From Geodermatophilus sabuli (lineage in GTDB: Bacteria > Actinomycetota > Actinomycetes > Mycobacteriales > Geodermatophilaceae), in contig NZ_OBDO01000010.1 in the NCBI RefSeq assembly GCF_900215145.1, forward strand, positions 62,001-126,000: a stretch of 64,000 nucleotides of DNA, read 5' to 3'. The notes beneath the pieces are model-generated. The model was not told the origin of the DNA. It searched no databases and saw nothing but the letters and a program-made list of their open reading frames with translations. The translations under genes were made by a program, and so were the position numbers. Position 1 is the stretch's first letter, and each line of letters opens with the position of its first letter. Below are positions 44,346-53,125 of the stretch, one piece after another.

Positions 44346-45059
44346 GTGCTCGGTCACTCGCACGCCCTGTCCGGGCTCGCCGCCGGGGCAGCCACGCTGC
44401 CGTGGGCCCCGGTCGAGGGCCCCGTCTCCCAGGTCGCGTGGATCGCCGCCGTCGGCGGGATGTCGATGCTGCCCGACCTGGACGCCAGCGGTTCCACCGT
44501 CTCCGACATGTGGGGTCCGGTCACCGACGTGCCTTCGGCTGCGGTCGGGCGACTGGCTCAGGGGCACCGCTGGGGCACCCACGACGCCGTGCTGGCCCCG
44601 ATCGCGTTCGGCGCGCTCGCGCTGGCCGCCGCGAACGCCTTCTGGTCCAGCCTGCTGCTCATGGCCCTGGCGATCGGGCTGGCGCTGCGGGCGCTGCACT
44701 TCGTCATCCCCGGTCGCGCGGAGAACACCGTCGTCGGCAACCTGGTGTTGTCCTGGGGCGGGGCCTGGCTCCTGCTGGAGCACATGCCGCCCCCGGCCTG
44801 GCTGCCGTGGGCTGTCGCGCTCGGGGTGCTCACCCACATCGCCGGTGACGCGATCACCACGCAGGGGGTGCCCGTGCCGCTGGTCTGGATCCTCAGACGG
44901 TGCCGGCTGGCCCTCACCCCGCTGCGCACCGGGACGACGCTGGAGAAGGCGGTCCTCGCCCCCGCGTTCGTCGTCGTGACGCTCTGGTTCGTCTACACGA
45001 ACACCGGCGTGCAGGCGGCGGTCGACCCCTGGCTGCAGGACCTGCGCGGACTGCTCTGA
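44346..45059 (+). CDS. Membrane-bound metal-dependent hydrolase (YdjM/DUF457-like)
   Basis: This 237-residue protein has five or so helices and the metal-ligand pattern of the family: MLGHSHALSGLAAGAATLPW at the N-terminus, SMLPDLDASGSTVSD, GHRWGTHDAVLAPIAF and THIAGDAITTQGVPVPLVWI. These His and Asp groups match LexA-regulated YdjM-like proteins linked to phospholipid or membrane stress. It starts with GTG at 44346; the ribosome-binding site is weak. Confidence 0.78.
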   Translation: MLGHSHALSGLAAGAATLPWAPVEGPVSQVAWIAAVGGMSMLPDLDASGSTVSDMWGPVTDVPSAAVGRLAQGHRWGTHDAVLAPIAFGALALAAANAFWSSLLLMALAIGLALRALHFVIPGRAENTVVGNLVLSWGGAWLLLEHMPPPAWLPWAVALGVLTHIAGDAITTQGVPVPLVWILRRCRLALTPLRTGTTLEKAVLAPAFVVVTLWFVYTNTGVQAAVDPWLQDLRGLL

Positions 45060-45169
45060 CCGTGGTCGATGGACGGACGCCGGAGCGCGGATCTGGACGC
45101 CGGCGGCCGAGCCGAGGACGCTGACGGTGGCCCGTACACGGGCGGCTTCCCGGTGGGAGGAGTCGGCCG

Positions 45170-45619
45170 ATGCTCTTCCGGTTCACGTTCGACACCCGCG
45201 CGGCGCCGGAGCAGGTGGTGGGCGCCTTCACCGATGTCAGCGACCGCCGGCTGACGGTGTGGCGGCGCACCCTCGACCCGGCGAAGTACGAGGTCCGTGA
45301 GGCCGGCGACCGCTGGGCCGTCGTCCGGGAGGGCAGTGCGGGCACCCGGATCTGGGTCCTGCTGCGCTACGAGTGGTCGGAGCCCGGGACCATCCGGTGG
45401 ACGCTGATCGACAGCGACCACTGTCGCCGGGGCCGCGGCGAGGTGGTCGTCGCCGCTCGACCGGACGGCGGCAGCCGGGTCGACGCCACGATCGACCACG
45501 GCGCCCCACGGGGACTGCGCGGCCGGGTGATCCTCCTCGGGCAGCGGGTCGTGGGTCCGGTCGCGTTCCCGCGGCTGTGGCGAACCGCACTCGACGAGCT
45601 GGCCACGACCCCCGCCTGA
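45170..45619 (+). CDS. SRPBCC family protein
   Basis: This 149-residue protein has the START/SRPBCC fold pattern: FRFTFDTRAAPEQVVGAFTD helix-grip start, WRRTLDPAKYEVREAGDRWA strands and the C-terminal helix PVAFPRLWRTALDELATT. Such proteins bind lipids or aromatic ligands in a deep cavity. GGGAGGAG lies 7 nt before the ATG. The ligand is unknown. It is convergent with malic enzyme and separated from it by a hairpin. Confidence 0.75.
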   Translation: MLFRFTFDTRAAPEQVVGAFTDVSDRRLTVWRRTLDPAKYEVREAGDRWAVVREGSAGTRIWVLLRYEWSEPGTIRWTLIDSDHCRRGRGEVVVAARPDGGSRVDATIDHGAPRGLRGRVILLGQRVVGPVAFPRLWRTALDELATTPA

Positions 45620-45626
45620 CCCGGGC

Positions 45627-45653
45627 GGGGAGCGCAGGCAAGTTGCGCTTCCC
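45627..45653. terminator. Bidirectional hairpin between SRPBCC gene and malic enzyme
   Basis: Arms at 45627-45636 and 45644-45653 form a 10-bp stem with one G-T pair around a 7-nt loop. It fills the 41-bp gap between the two convergent stops. Confidence 0.65.
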
Positions 45654-45660
45654 ACCCCGG

Positions 45661-46869
45661 TCAGCGTGTGACGCCCTGCTCCCGCGCGCAGCTGGCCACC
45701 GCAGCGGCCACCGCCGCGGCCACCCGCCGGTCCAGCGGGCTCGGCACGACGTAGTCCGCGCGCACATCGTCGCCCACCACGTCGGCGATCGCGGTCGCCG
45801 CGGCGAGCTTCATCTCCTCGGTGATGGCCGTGGCACCGGCGTCGATCGCCCCGCGGAAGATGCCGGGGAAGGCGAGCACGTTGTTGATCTGGTTCGGCTC
45901 GCCGCTGCGCCCGGTCGCGACCACCGCCGCGTACCGGCCCGCCATCTCCGGGTCGACCTCGGGGATCGGGTTGGCCAGCGAGAACACGATGCAGTCCCCG
46001 GCCATGGTCGCGATCGCCGACTCGGGCACCGACCCGCCGGACAGGCCCAGGTAGACGTCGGCCCCTTCCAGCGCGCCGGTCATCGTGCCCGCGTACCCGG
46101 CCCGGTTGGTGTTCTCCGCGACCCACCGCTTGATCGGGGTGAGGTCGTCGCGGCCGAGGTGCAGGACGCCCCGGGAGTCGGCCACGGCGATGTCGCCGAT
46201 GCCGGCCTCGAGCAGGATCTTGGTGCACGCGATCCCGGCCGCCCCGGCCCCGGCGACGACGACCCGCAGGTCGCCGAGCTCCCGGCCGACCACCCGCGCG
46301 GCGTTGCGCAGCGCGGCCAGGACGACGATCGCCGTCCCGTGCTGGTCGTCGTGCATGACCGGGATGTCCAGCCGCTCGCGCAGCCGCTCCTCGATCTCGA
46401 AGCAGCGTGGGGCGCTGATGTCCTCGAGGTTGATCCCACCGAAGGACGGCGCGATCGCGGCCACCGTCTCCACGATCGTGTCGACGTCGGTGGTGGAGAG
46501 CACCACCGGCACCGACGACAGCCCGGAGAACTCGCTGAACAGGCAGGCCTTGCCCTCCATGACCGGCAGCGCGGCGGCCGGCCCGATGTCCCCCAGGCCC
46601 AGCACGGCGGTGCCGTCGGAGACGACCGCGACCACCCGCGAGGCCCAGGTGAACCGCCGCGCGAGGCCCGGCTCGGCAGCGATGGCACTGGAGACCCGGG
46701 CGACGCCCGGGGTGTAGGTGAGGGCGAGGTCGGCGAGGGAGTCGATCGAGCGGGTGGGGCGTACCACCAGCTTGCCCCCCTCGTGCACCGCGAACGCCGG
46801 GTCCTCGGCGAAGCGGTCGGGGCTCCCCGGCGGGGGAGCGGAGGCCTCGGGATGCTGGGTACCGCCCAT
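45661..46869 (-). CDS. NAD-dependent malic enzyme
   Basis: This 402-residue enzyme decarboxylates malate to pyruvate. It is the short bacterial form without a phosphotransacetylase domain. Signatures are LALTYTPGVARVSSAIAAEP, IVETVAAIAPSFGGINLEDI and the Rossmann motif VVVAGAGAAGIACTKILLEA. NPIPEVDPEMAG and NNVLAFPGIFRGAIDAGA follow. GTG at 46875 is an alternative start two codons upstream. It links the TCA cycle to pyruvate, a few kb from kgd. Confidence 0.92.
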   Translation of the reverse strand: MGGTQHPEASAPPPGSPDRFAEDPAFAVHEGGKLVVRPTRSIDSLADLALTYTPGVARVSSAIAAEPGLARRFTWASRVVAVVSDGTAVLGLGDIGPAAALPVMEGKACLFSEFSGLSSVPVVLSTTDVDTIVETVAAIAPSFGGINLEDISAPRCFEIEERLRERLDIPVMHDDQHGTAIVVLAALRNAARVVGRELGDLRVVVAGAGAAGIACTKILLEAGIGDIAVADSRGVLHLGRDDLTPIKRWVAENTNRAGYAGTMTGALEGADVYLGLSGGSVPESAIATMAGDCIVFSLANPIPEVDPEMAGRYAAVVATGRSGEPNQINNVLAFPGIFRGAIDAGATAITEEMKLAAATAIADVVGDDVRADYVVPSPLDRRVAAAVAAAVASCAREQGVTR

Positions 46870-46908
46870 GGACACGGCAGCGTAGACCGTTCGCCACCGG
46901 TGCCTCGC

Positions 46909-46914
46909 TACGGT
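46909..46914 (+). promoter_or_regulatory. Leaderless-type -10 box of the RmlC-like gene
   Basis: TACGGT ends 6 nt before the GTG at 46921, with no ribosome-binding site between. It lies in the 51-bp spacer divergent from malic enzyme. Confidence 0.5.
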
Positions 46915-46920
46915 TCTCCC

Positions 46921-47526
46921 GTGCAGATCCGCGAGCTCGCCGTGCGCGACGCCTACGTCCTGGACCTGGTCCCCCACGGCGACGCCCGGGGACGGTTCAC
47001 CGAGTGGTACCGCGCCGACGTCCTCTCGCGGGCCGTCGGGTACGGCCTGCCCCTCGCCCAGGCCAACCACAGCGTGTCCGCCCGCGGGGTGCTGCGCGGG
47101 GTCCACTTCGCGCTGGTGCCGCCCGGGCAGGCCAAGTACGTGTACTGCCCGGCGGGCCGGGTGCTCGACGTCGTCGTCGACGTCCGCGTGGGCTCCCCGA
47201 CCTTCGGCGCGCACGACGCCGTCGTCCTCGACAGCGAGCAGCCCCGGGCGGTGCACCTGGCCGAGGGGCTCGGGCACGCCTTCGTCTCCCTCGCCGACGG
47301 CAGCTCGGTGACCTACCTGGTGTCCAGCGGGTACGACCCGGACAGGGAGTTCGGCATCGACCCGCTGGACCCGGCGCTGGGCCTGCCGTGGCCGGCCGAC
47401 GTCGAGTTCGAGCTCTCGGCCAAGGACCGCCAGGCGCCCACCCTCGAGCAGGCCCGCGAGCAGGGCCTGCTGCCCACGATGGAGCAGTGCACCGCGCGTT
47501 ACGCCCAGCTACGCGCCTCCGACTGA
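46921..47526 (+). CDS. dTDP-4-dehydrorhamnose 3,5-epimerase family protein
   Basis: This 201-residue cupin of the RmlC family epimerises dTDP-4-keto-6-deoxyglucose. The catalytic His lies in SARGVLRGVHFALVPPGQAK, followed by YCPAGRVLDVVVDVRVGSPT and AEGLGHAFVSLADGSSVTYL. The C-terminus FGIDPLDPALGLPWPADVEF is typical. No other rhamnose genes are adjacent, so the exact sugar is open. The start is GTG at 46921. Confidence 0.85.
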   Translation: MQIRELAVRDAYVLDLVPHGDARGRFTEWYRADVLSRAVGYGLPLAQANHSVSARGVLRGVHFALVPPGQAKYVYCPAGRVLDVVVDVRVGSPTFGAHDAVVLDSEQPRAVHLAEGLGHAFVSLADGSSVTYLVSSGYDPDREFGIDPLDPALGLPWPADVEFELSAKDRQAPTLEQAREQGLLPTMEQCTARYAQLRASD

Positions 47527-47724
47527 CCGCGGCCGTCCGGGCGGGCAGCACGGCGGCTGGGACTGCGGCCGGATGCCCGATCCGTCAGAAGCGACGGCAC
47601 TCGACCGCAACGACGTGTGTGAGCCTTGACACACGACCGGACGGACCTCAAGGTGGACGCCTTGCCGCCATGCGGACGCACGTCCGTGTGCCGGTGCCCG
47701 CTGCATGCCGGGAAGGACCACCTG

Positions 47725-49344
47725 ATGGCCGACCTCCACGTCCCCGTCCTCATCGCAGGTGGCAGCCTCGTGGGGCTGAGCGCCTCGGTCCAGCTCGCCA
47801 CCCACGGCGTTCCTCACCTGCTCGTCGAACGACACCGCGGGACGGCGGTCCACCCGCGGGCCGCCTCCTTCCACCAGCGCACGATGGAGATCTTCCGCGG
47901 GATGGGCCTGCAGGCAGCGGTGGAGGCCGCTGCGCAGAAGGAGTTCCTGCAGGACGGCGCCATCGTGTCCGTGTCGGACCTCAGCAGCCCCGAGATGACC
48001 TTCTTCTTCCGGTCGTTCAACGACGGCGTCGAGGAGCTGAGTCCGACCCGGCGGCTGTTCATCACCCAGATCGGCCTGGAACCCATCCTGCGGGACCGCG
48101 CCCGCGACCTCGGCGGCGAGCACCGCTACGGGACGGAACTGCTCGGATTCCAGCAGGACGACGACGGGGTCACCTCGGTCGTCCGCTCCCGGGACAGCGG
48201 TGAGGAGACGACCGTTCGATCCGAGTACCTGGTGGCGGCGGACGGCGCCCACAGCCCCGTGCGTGGGCGGTGCGGCATCGACATGCAGGGCCGGGGCGCG
48301 TTCGCGCGGTGCATCACCATCTACTTCCAGGCCGACATGCGCGAGCTCATCGGCGACCGGAACCTCAGCGTCGTCTACGTCAACCAGCCTGATCTGCTCG
48401 GCTTCTTCCGGTTCTCCATCACCGGCGACTCGGGGTTCCTGGCCGTCTTCTCCGCGACGGGCGCCGACGGGACGCGCGACACCCATGTGGCCGAGGACCT
48501 CGACGAAGACCAGTGCGTGGCGTACGTCCGCAAGGCCCTGGGGCGTCCGGACACCGCCGTCCGCATCGACGACGTGCAGCGGTGGACCGCCGAGGCGTCA
48601 CACGCGGCCAGGTTCAGCGACGGGCGGGTCTTCCTGGTCGGCGACGCCGCTCACGTGATGCCGCCCACCGGGGGCTTCGGCGGGAACACGGGGGTCGCCG
48701 ACGCGCACGACCTCGCGTGGCGGCTGGCGCTGGTCTCCCGGGGGGTCGCCGGGCCGGCGCTGCTGGACAGCTACGACGAGGAGCGACGGCCGGCCAGTGC
48801 CCTGGTGGTCGAGCAGGCCTACACCCGCTACGTCATGCGGGTTGACCCCTCACTCCCCCGGGGTGACCTGGCGGCCCCCCTCGACGACCCCTCCATCGAG
48901 CTGGGCACCCTCTACCGCTCCCGCGCGGTCCTGGCCGCGGAGGGCGAGGACGACGGCGCGCTGCTGGTCGACCCCCGGAAGCCCTCCGGCCGGCCGGGCG
49001 CCAGGGCTCCGCACGTCTGGGTCCAGGTCGACGGGGCAGCCGCGTCGGTGCACGACCTCGTCGGGTCGGAGTTCGTCCTGCTCGCCGGCGCGGACGGACA
49101 GCCCTGGTGCGACGCCGCCGAGGAGCTGACCGGCGCGGACGGCACGCCGCTGACCGCGCACCGGGTCGGTCCCGGCGGAACGGTGCAGGACCCCGGGGAA
49201 CGCTTCCGCGAGGCCTTCGGGATCGGCGCGGCAGGAGCCACGCTCCTCCGGCCCGACGGCGTCGTCGCCTGGCGCTCGACTGGCTCCTCGGACCGGCCGC
49301 GGGCCGTGCTCACCGACGTCATGGCGCGGCTCCTGGGGCGCTGA
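47725..49344 (+). CDS. FAD-dependent monooxygenase, aromatic hydroxylase type
   Basis: This 539-residue group A flavin monooxygenase has the FAD motif PVLIAGGSLVGLSASVQLAT, the DG motif LVAADGAHSPVRGRCGIDMQ and the GD motif FLVGDAAHVMPPTGGFGGNT. The C-terminal thioredoxin-like domain spans about 400-539. It resembles polyketide or phenol hydroxylases such as RdmE or MhpA. No polyketide genes are near, so it may act in aromatic catabolism. GGGAAGGAC precedes the ATG. The spacer 47527-47724 shows no other feature. Confidence 0.85.
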   Translation: MADLHVPVLIAGGSLVGLSASVQLATHGVPHLLVERHRGTAVHPRAASFHQRTMEIFRGMGLQAAVEAAAQKEFLQDGAIVSVSDLSSPEMTFFFRSFNDGVEELSPTRRLFITQIGLEPILRDRARDLGGEHRYGTELLGFQQDDDGVTSVVRSRDSGEETTVRSEYLVAADGAHSPVRGRCGIDMQGRGAFARCITIYFQADMRELIGDRNLSVVYVNQPDLLGFFRFSITGDSGFLAVFSATGADGTRDTHVAEDLDEDQCVAYVRKALGRPDTAVRIDDVQRWTAEASHAARFSDGRVFLVGDAAHVMPPTGGFGGNTGVADAHDLAWRLALVSRGVAGPALLDSYDEERRPASALVVEQAYTRYVMRVDPSLPRGDLAAPLDDPSIELGTLYRSRAVLAAEGEDDGALLVDPRKPSGRPGARAPHVWVQVDGAAASVHDLVGSEFVLLAGADGQPWCDAAEELTGADGTPLTAHRVGPGGTVQDPGERFREAFGIGAAGATLLRPDGVVAWRSTGSSDRPRAVLTDVMARLLGR

Positions 49345-49374
49345 CGGCGGTCAGCCGGGTCCGTGGTCGCCGGG

Positions 49375-49749
49375 CTACGGCGGTTGCCCGCCCAGCCGTC
49401 CCGGGCGCGGCCACAGCCGGCCCACCACCCGGCCGACCACGACGGCCGGCCCGAACGCCCGGCTGTCGTCGGTCACGAGGGCGTTGTCCCCCTCCACCCA
49501 GTGCCCGCCGGGCACTGGGCGGCGGACCCGCTTGACCACGAGCAGCTCCGGGCGGGAGGGGAAGCGGGCGAGGACGACGGCACCGGCGCCCACCGGGGAC
49601 CCGCCGTCCACCCGGCGCACCAGCAACCGGTCGCCGTGCCGCACCGTCGGGGACATCGACGGGCCGCTGACCCGGGCCACGACCCAGGGCGTGACCAGCG
49701 ACGGGACCGCCCCGGAGGTCTTGTCCTCGGACCTGTGGTCGGCGTTCAC
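49375..49749 (-). CDS. sodX: Nickel-type superoxide dismutase maturation protease (S26)
   Basis: This S26 peptidase of about 124 residues removes the N-terminal propeptide of NiSOD. The nucleophile Ser lies in ARVSGPSMSPTVRHGDRLLV and the general-base Lys in PELLVVKRVRRPVPGGHW, with GDNALVTDDSRAFGPAVVVG as the last conserved box. GTG at 49749 is the best start; the frame stays open into sodN, but the earlier ATG codons lie in the divergent gene. It is divergent from sodN, the arrangement seen in Streptomyces. Confidence 0.85.
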   Translation of the reverse strand: MNADHRSEDKTSGAVPSLVTPWVVARVSGPSMSPTVRHGDRLLVRRVDGGSPVGAGAVVLARFPSRPELLVVKRVRRPVPGGHWVEGDNALVTDDSRAFGPAVVVGRVVGRLWPRPGRLGGQPP

Positions 49750-49755
49750 CGGGAG

Positions 49756-49761
49756 TAGGGT
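49756..49761 (+). promoter_or_regulatory. Candidate -10 box of sodN
   Basis: TAGGGT lies 40 nt before the sodN start in the 52-bp divergent spacer, followed by CCGGAGG as the ribosome-binding site. Nickel-dependent control (Nur in Streptomyces) would act here, but I see no clear operator. Confidence 0.45.
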
Positions 49762-49801
49762 CCCAGACGAAAACGACCCACGAGACCCGGAGGTCACGTC
49801 C

Positions 49802-50203
49802 ATGCGTTTCCGCATGTTCTCCGCCGTGGAGGCCACCGCTCACTGCGACCTCCCTTGCGGCGTGTACGACCCGGCCCAGGCCCGCATCGAGGCGGAGTCC
49901 GTCAAGGCGATCCAGGAGAAGTACCAGGCCAACGAGGACCCGGCCTTCCGCACCCGCGCGATCCTGATCAAGGAGCAGCGGTCGGACCTGGTCAAGCACC
50001 ACCTGTGGGTGCTGTGGACCGACTACTTCAAGCCCCCGCACTTCGAGAAGTACCCGCAGCTGCACGAGCTGTTCAACAAGGCGACCAAGCAGGCCGGCGC
50101 GGCCGGCGGCAAGGGCAGCATGGACCCGGCCGAGGGCCAGAAGCTGCTCGACTACATCGCCGAGATCGACAAGATCTTCTGGGAGACGAAGGCCGCGGCC
50201 TGA
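49802..50203 (+). CDS. sodN: Nickel superoxide dismutase
   Basis: This 133-residue precursor gives a mature enzyme of 120 residues. SodX should cleave before His14, since mature NiSOD must start with HCDLPCGVYDPAQARIEAES; His1, Cys2 and Cys6 of the mature form are the nickel ligands. The rest is a four-helix bundle (SDLVKHHLWVLWTDYFKPPH). The hexamer destroys superoxide in the cytosol. Propeptide MRFRMFSAVEATA is 13 residues. ATG at 49802 follows CCGGAGG. Confidence 0.96.
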   Translation: MRFRMFSAVEATAHCDLPCGVYDPAQARIEAESVKAIQEKYQANEDPAFRTRAILIKEQRSDLVKHHLWVLWTDYFKPPHFEKYPQLHELFNKATKQAGAAGGKGSMDPAEGQKLLDYIAEIDKIFWETKAAA

Positions 50204-50332
50204 CCGTTCCCTCGAGCAGCGGCGCCGGTCGGCGGGGTCCCCCGCCCCCCGGCGCCGTTGCCGTCTCCAGCCCCGGAGCGGCCACGGCCGCCTCATGGGC
50301 AGCACCTGCTCGTCCACCCCACGTCCACGTCC

Positions 50333-50346
50333 GGAGGTCCCAGATC
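50333..50346 (+). promoter_or_regulatory. Ribosome-binding site followed by ATC
   Basis: GGAGG at 50333-50337 is followed after 6 nt by an in-frame ATC at 50344-50346. No ATG, GTG or TTG in this frame lies between the sodN stop and this point. This decides the start of the phosphatase gene. Confidence 0.55.
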
Positions 50347-51576
50347 GACGTCGCGGCGCTGCTCCGGCGGGTCGAGAACGCAGCACCGATCGAGGCGGTC
50401 GAGGCCGTGGCCGCCGCGCTGGCCGACCAGGTCGACGCCCGAGCGGTCAGCTTCCTGATCGCCGACTTCAGCGGCCGGGCCGTCGTCCGGCTCACCTCCG
50501 CCGGCCCCGCCACCGGCGCACGCACCCGCGACGCCGAACAGGCGCAGACGGTGCCGCTGGCCGGCAGCGTCTACGACCAGGTCCTGCGGTCCCAGCAACC
50601 CGATCTGCGGACCGAGGGCGACCTGCACCGGGTGCTGGCCCCCGTGACCGACCGGGGGGACGCGATCGGCCTGATCGAGATGCTCCTGCCGCGGGTGCCC
50701 ACGTCCCAGGAGCTCGACGAGATCCGCAGCGCCGCACACGCACTGGCCTACGTCGTCATCGCCGCCCGCCGGCACACCGACGTCTTCGAGTGGGGCATGC
50801 GCTCCACCCCGTTCACCCTCGCCGCCGAGATCCAGCGCCGGCTGCTCCCCGCCGCCTACGCCTGCGAGGCGGCCCAGTTCACCCTCGCCGGCTGGATGGA
50901 GCCGGCCAGCGAGGTGGGCGGGGACACCTTCGACTACTCGCTCGACCGCGACGTCCTGCACCTGTCGGTCACCGACGCCGTGGGGCACCAGGTCCCGGCG
51001 GCCCTGCTGGCCACGCTGCTGGTCGGCGGCCTGCGCAACGGCCGGCGCCGGGGTCTGGACCTGCTCGGCCAGGCCCGGTACGCCAACGACGCACTGGCCG
51101 AGAACGCCGCCCCCGGAGAGTTCGTCACCGGCCAGCTGGTGCGCATCGACCTGCGCACCGCCACGGCTCACCTCGTCAACGCCGGCCACCCGTTCCCGCT
51201 GCGGCTCCGCGGCGGCCGGGTCAGCGAGATCGAGCTGGCCATCGACGCCCCGTTCGGCGTCCGGCCGGGCGGGTCGTTCACGGTGCAGCCGCTCGCCCTG
51301 GAGCCGGGCGACCGCGTCGTGTTCCTCACCGACGGCATGCAGGAGCGCAACGCCGCCTCCCTCGACGTCGCCGCCGCGCTCGCCGACACCGCCGACCTGC
51401 ACCCGCGCGAGGTCGTGCACGCCCTCGGTGCCGCGGTCCTGCACGCCACCGGCGGGGACCTGCGGGACGACGCGACGATGCTCTGCCTCGACTGGTACGG
51501 CGGGCCGCCACGGGCCCGGGCCAGCGAGCACGGCGCCGATCCCGCCCTCGTCTCCCCACCCGCCGCCCCCCGGTGA
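50344..51576 (+). CDS. SpoIIE-type PP2C phosphatase with GAF-like domain
   Basis: This phosphatase of about 410 residues has an N-terminal GAF-like domain (about 5-150: VDARAVSFLIADFSGRAVVR) and a C-terminal SpoIIE domain with ASEVGGDTFDYSLDRDVLHL, AVGHQVPAALLATLLVGGLR, VNAGHPFPLRLRGGRVSEIE and RVVFLTDGMQERNAA. Such enzymes dephosphorylate anti-anti-sigma factors. The start is ATC at 50344 with a good ribosome-binding site. The first normal codon, an internal GTG near 50404, would cut into the first helix. No partner is adjacent. Confidence 0.87.
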   Translation: MDVAALLRRVENAAPIEAVEAVAAALADQVDARAVSFLIADFSGRAVVRLTSAGPATGARTRDAEQAQTVPLAGSVYDQVLRSQQPDLRTEGDLHRVLAPVTDRGDAIGLIEMLLPRVPTSQELDEIRSAAHALAYVVIAARRHTDVFEWGMRSTPFTLAAEIQRRLLPAAYACEAAQFTLAGWMEPASEVGGDTFDYSLDRDVLHLSVTDAVGHQVPAALLATLLVGGLRNGRRRGLDLLGQARYANDALAENAAPGEFVTGQLVRIDLRTATAHLVNAGHPFPLRLRGGRVSEIELAIDAPFGVRPGGSFTVQPLALEPGDRVVFLTDGMQERNAASLDVAAALADTADLHPREVVHALGAAVLHATGGDLRDDATMLCLDWYGGPPRARASEHGADPALVSPPAAPR

Positions 51577-51608
51577 CGCCGGGTGCGTCCCGGTACCGTT
51601 TGACCACG

Positions 51609-52286
51609 ATGCGCATCGACCCGGCCGGGTGGCCCTTCATCACCGGGCCCCTCGCCCCCGCTGCCCTGCTCACCGCCACGGGGCGGGCCACCGGACGGCG
51701 CGGTCTCCGGATCGCCGCCTGGCCGTTCGCCGCCCTCGCCGCCTACATGGCGCTGTTCTTCCGCGACCCCGACCGCCGGTGCGACGTCCACCCCTCGGAC
51801 GCCGACGACGTCGTCTCACCGGCCGACGGCGTGGTGATGGTCGCCGGCGAGCCGCAGGAGGGCGTCGCACCCGAGGGGGAGTGGCAGCAGGTCAGCGTCT
51901 TCCTCTCCGTCGTCGACGTGCACGTCAACCGCTCCCCCTACCGCGGCGAGGTCGTCGAGAGCTCGTACCGCAAGGGCAGCTTCCTCGCCGCCTACCGCAA
52001 GGAGTCCGCGCACCGCAACGAGCGCAGCGAGCTGTGGCTGCGCGACACCGACAGCCCCACCCCGCGCACCGTGGTGTTCCGGCAGATCGTCGGGGTCCTC
52101 GCCCGGCGCATCGTCACCCGCACCGGGGTCGGGCAGCGGCTGGAGACCGGTGAGCGGATGGGGCTGATGAAGTTCGGGTCCCGGATGGACGTCTTCGTCC
52201 CGCGGGAGTGCACGATCACCGTTCGCACGGGGCAGCGGGTGCGGGGCGGCGAGACCGTCATCGCCCGCTGGCCCGCGGCCGGCTGA
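51609..52286 (+). CDS. psd: Phosphatidylserine decarboxylase proenzyme
   Basis: This 225-residue proenzyme makes phosphatidylethanolamine. It has N-terminal hydrophobic segments, DVVSPADGVVMVAGEPQEGV, the catalytic His in VDVHVNRSPYRGEV and the self-cleavage site in LMKFGSRMDVFVPREC, where cleavage before Ser forms the pyruvoyl group. It is the short cytosolic form of the actinobacterial type. ATG 51609 is chosen; a TACCGT box lies 9 nt before it. It is followed 11 nt later by pssA. Confidence 0.93.
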   Translation: MRIDPAGWPFITGPLAPAALLTATGRATGRRGLRIAAWPFAALAAYMALFFRDPDRRCDVHPSDADDVVSPADGVVMVAGEPQEGVAPEGEWQQVSVFLSVVDVHVNRSPYRGEVVESSYRKGSFLAAYRKESAHRNERSELWLRDTDSPTPRTVVFRQIVGVLARRIVTRTGVGQRLETGERMGLMKFGSRMDVFVPRECTITVRTGQRVRGGETVIARWPAAG

Positions 52287-52297
52287 GGAGTTCCCCC

Positions 52298-53125
52298 ATG
52301 CCCAGCTCAGCGTCCGGCCAACGCCCTCCGCAGACCCGTCGCACGGCCACCGTCGAGTTCGTCCGCGGCTCGGTCCGCGGCACCCGGCGCCGGGCGCTGG
52401 CCACCCTGCCCAGCTTGTTCACCCTCGCCAACATGATGTGCGGTTTCGCCGCGATCCTGGTCTCGATCCGCGGGCAGTACACCCTCGCGGCGGTCCTGGT
52501 CGGGCTGTCGGTCGTCTTCGACATCACCGACGGGGCGGTCGCCCGGCTGGTGGGTGCGGTCACCCCCTTCGGCCTGCAGTTCGACTCCCTGGCCGACCTC
52601 GTCTCCTTCGGTCTGGCCCCCGCGTTGCTGGCGTTCACGCTGTTCTCCGAGGGGCGCGACGAGTGGGACCCCCTCGGCTGGGTCGTCTGCTTCCTGTGGG
52701 TGGCCTGTGCCGCCATCCGCCTGGCCCGCTTCAACACGACGATCGACCCCACCGCCGACAAGCGGTACTTCACCGGCATGCCCAGCCCCGGGGCGGCCGG
52801 CGTCGTCCTGGCCTCGGTCTTCGCCTTCGGCGACCAGATGCACGGCCGTGACCGGCTGTGGGTCCTGCTGATCGTCGCCGTCCCGGCGCTGCTCATGGTG
52901 AGCACGGTCCGGTTCCGCTCGTTCCGCTCGCTGGTCAGCCCGAAGAGCGGCAAGCCCTACGGGCTGATCGCCGCCGCGCTGGCGGTCGTGGTGGGCTTCG
53001 CCCTGGCCCCGGTCGTCACCGGCTGCGTCCTGGCCTACGGCTACCTGCTGGCTCCCGTCCTGGTGCCGCTGCTGTCCCCGCTGTCCCGGCTCGTGCCGAC
53101 CCGCCTCAAGGAGCTCCTCACATGA
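52298..53125 (+). CDS. pssA: CDP-diacylglycerol-serine O-phosphatidyltransferase
   Basis: This 275-residue membrane enzyme makes phosphatidylserine, the substrate of Psd. The CDP-alcohol phosphotransferase motif D-G-x2-A-R-x8-G-x3-D-x3-D reads [20 protein letters not shown] then [11 protein letters not shown] at about residues 76-105. Several helices follow, the last ending [13 protein letters not shown]. The psd-pssA order is the usual unit. The stop overlaps the GNAT start as ATGA. Confidence 0.93.
   Translation: MPSSASGQRPPQTRRTATVEFVRGSVRGTRRRALATLPSLFTLANMMCGFAAILVSIRGQYTLAAVLVGLSVVFDITDGAVARLVGAVTPFGLQFDSLADLVSFGLAPALLAFTLFSEGRDEWDPLGWVVCFLWVACAAIRLARFNTTIDPTADKRYFTGMPSPGAAGVVLASVFAFGDQMHGRDRLWVLLIVAVPALLMVSTVRFRSFRSLVSPKSGKPYGLIAAALAVVVGFALAPVVTGCVLAYGYLLAPVLVPLLSPLSRLVPTRLKELLT

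Noticed and set aside
43509-44837. Long minus-strand frame across the 84-bp repeat
   Set aside because: The 28-residue peptide repeats arise only because the unit is a multiple of three; the rest is shadow of neighbouring genes.
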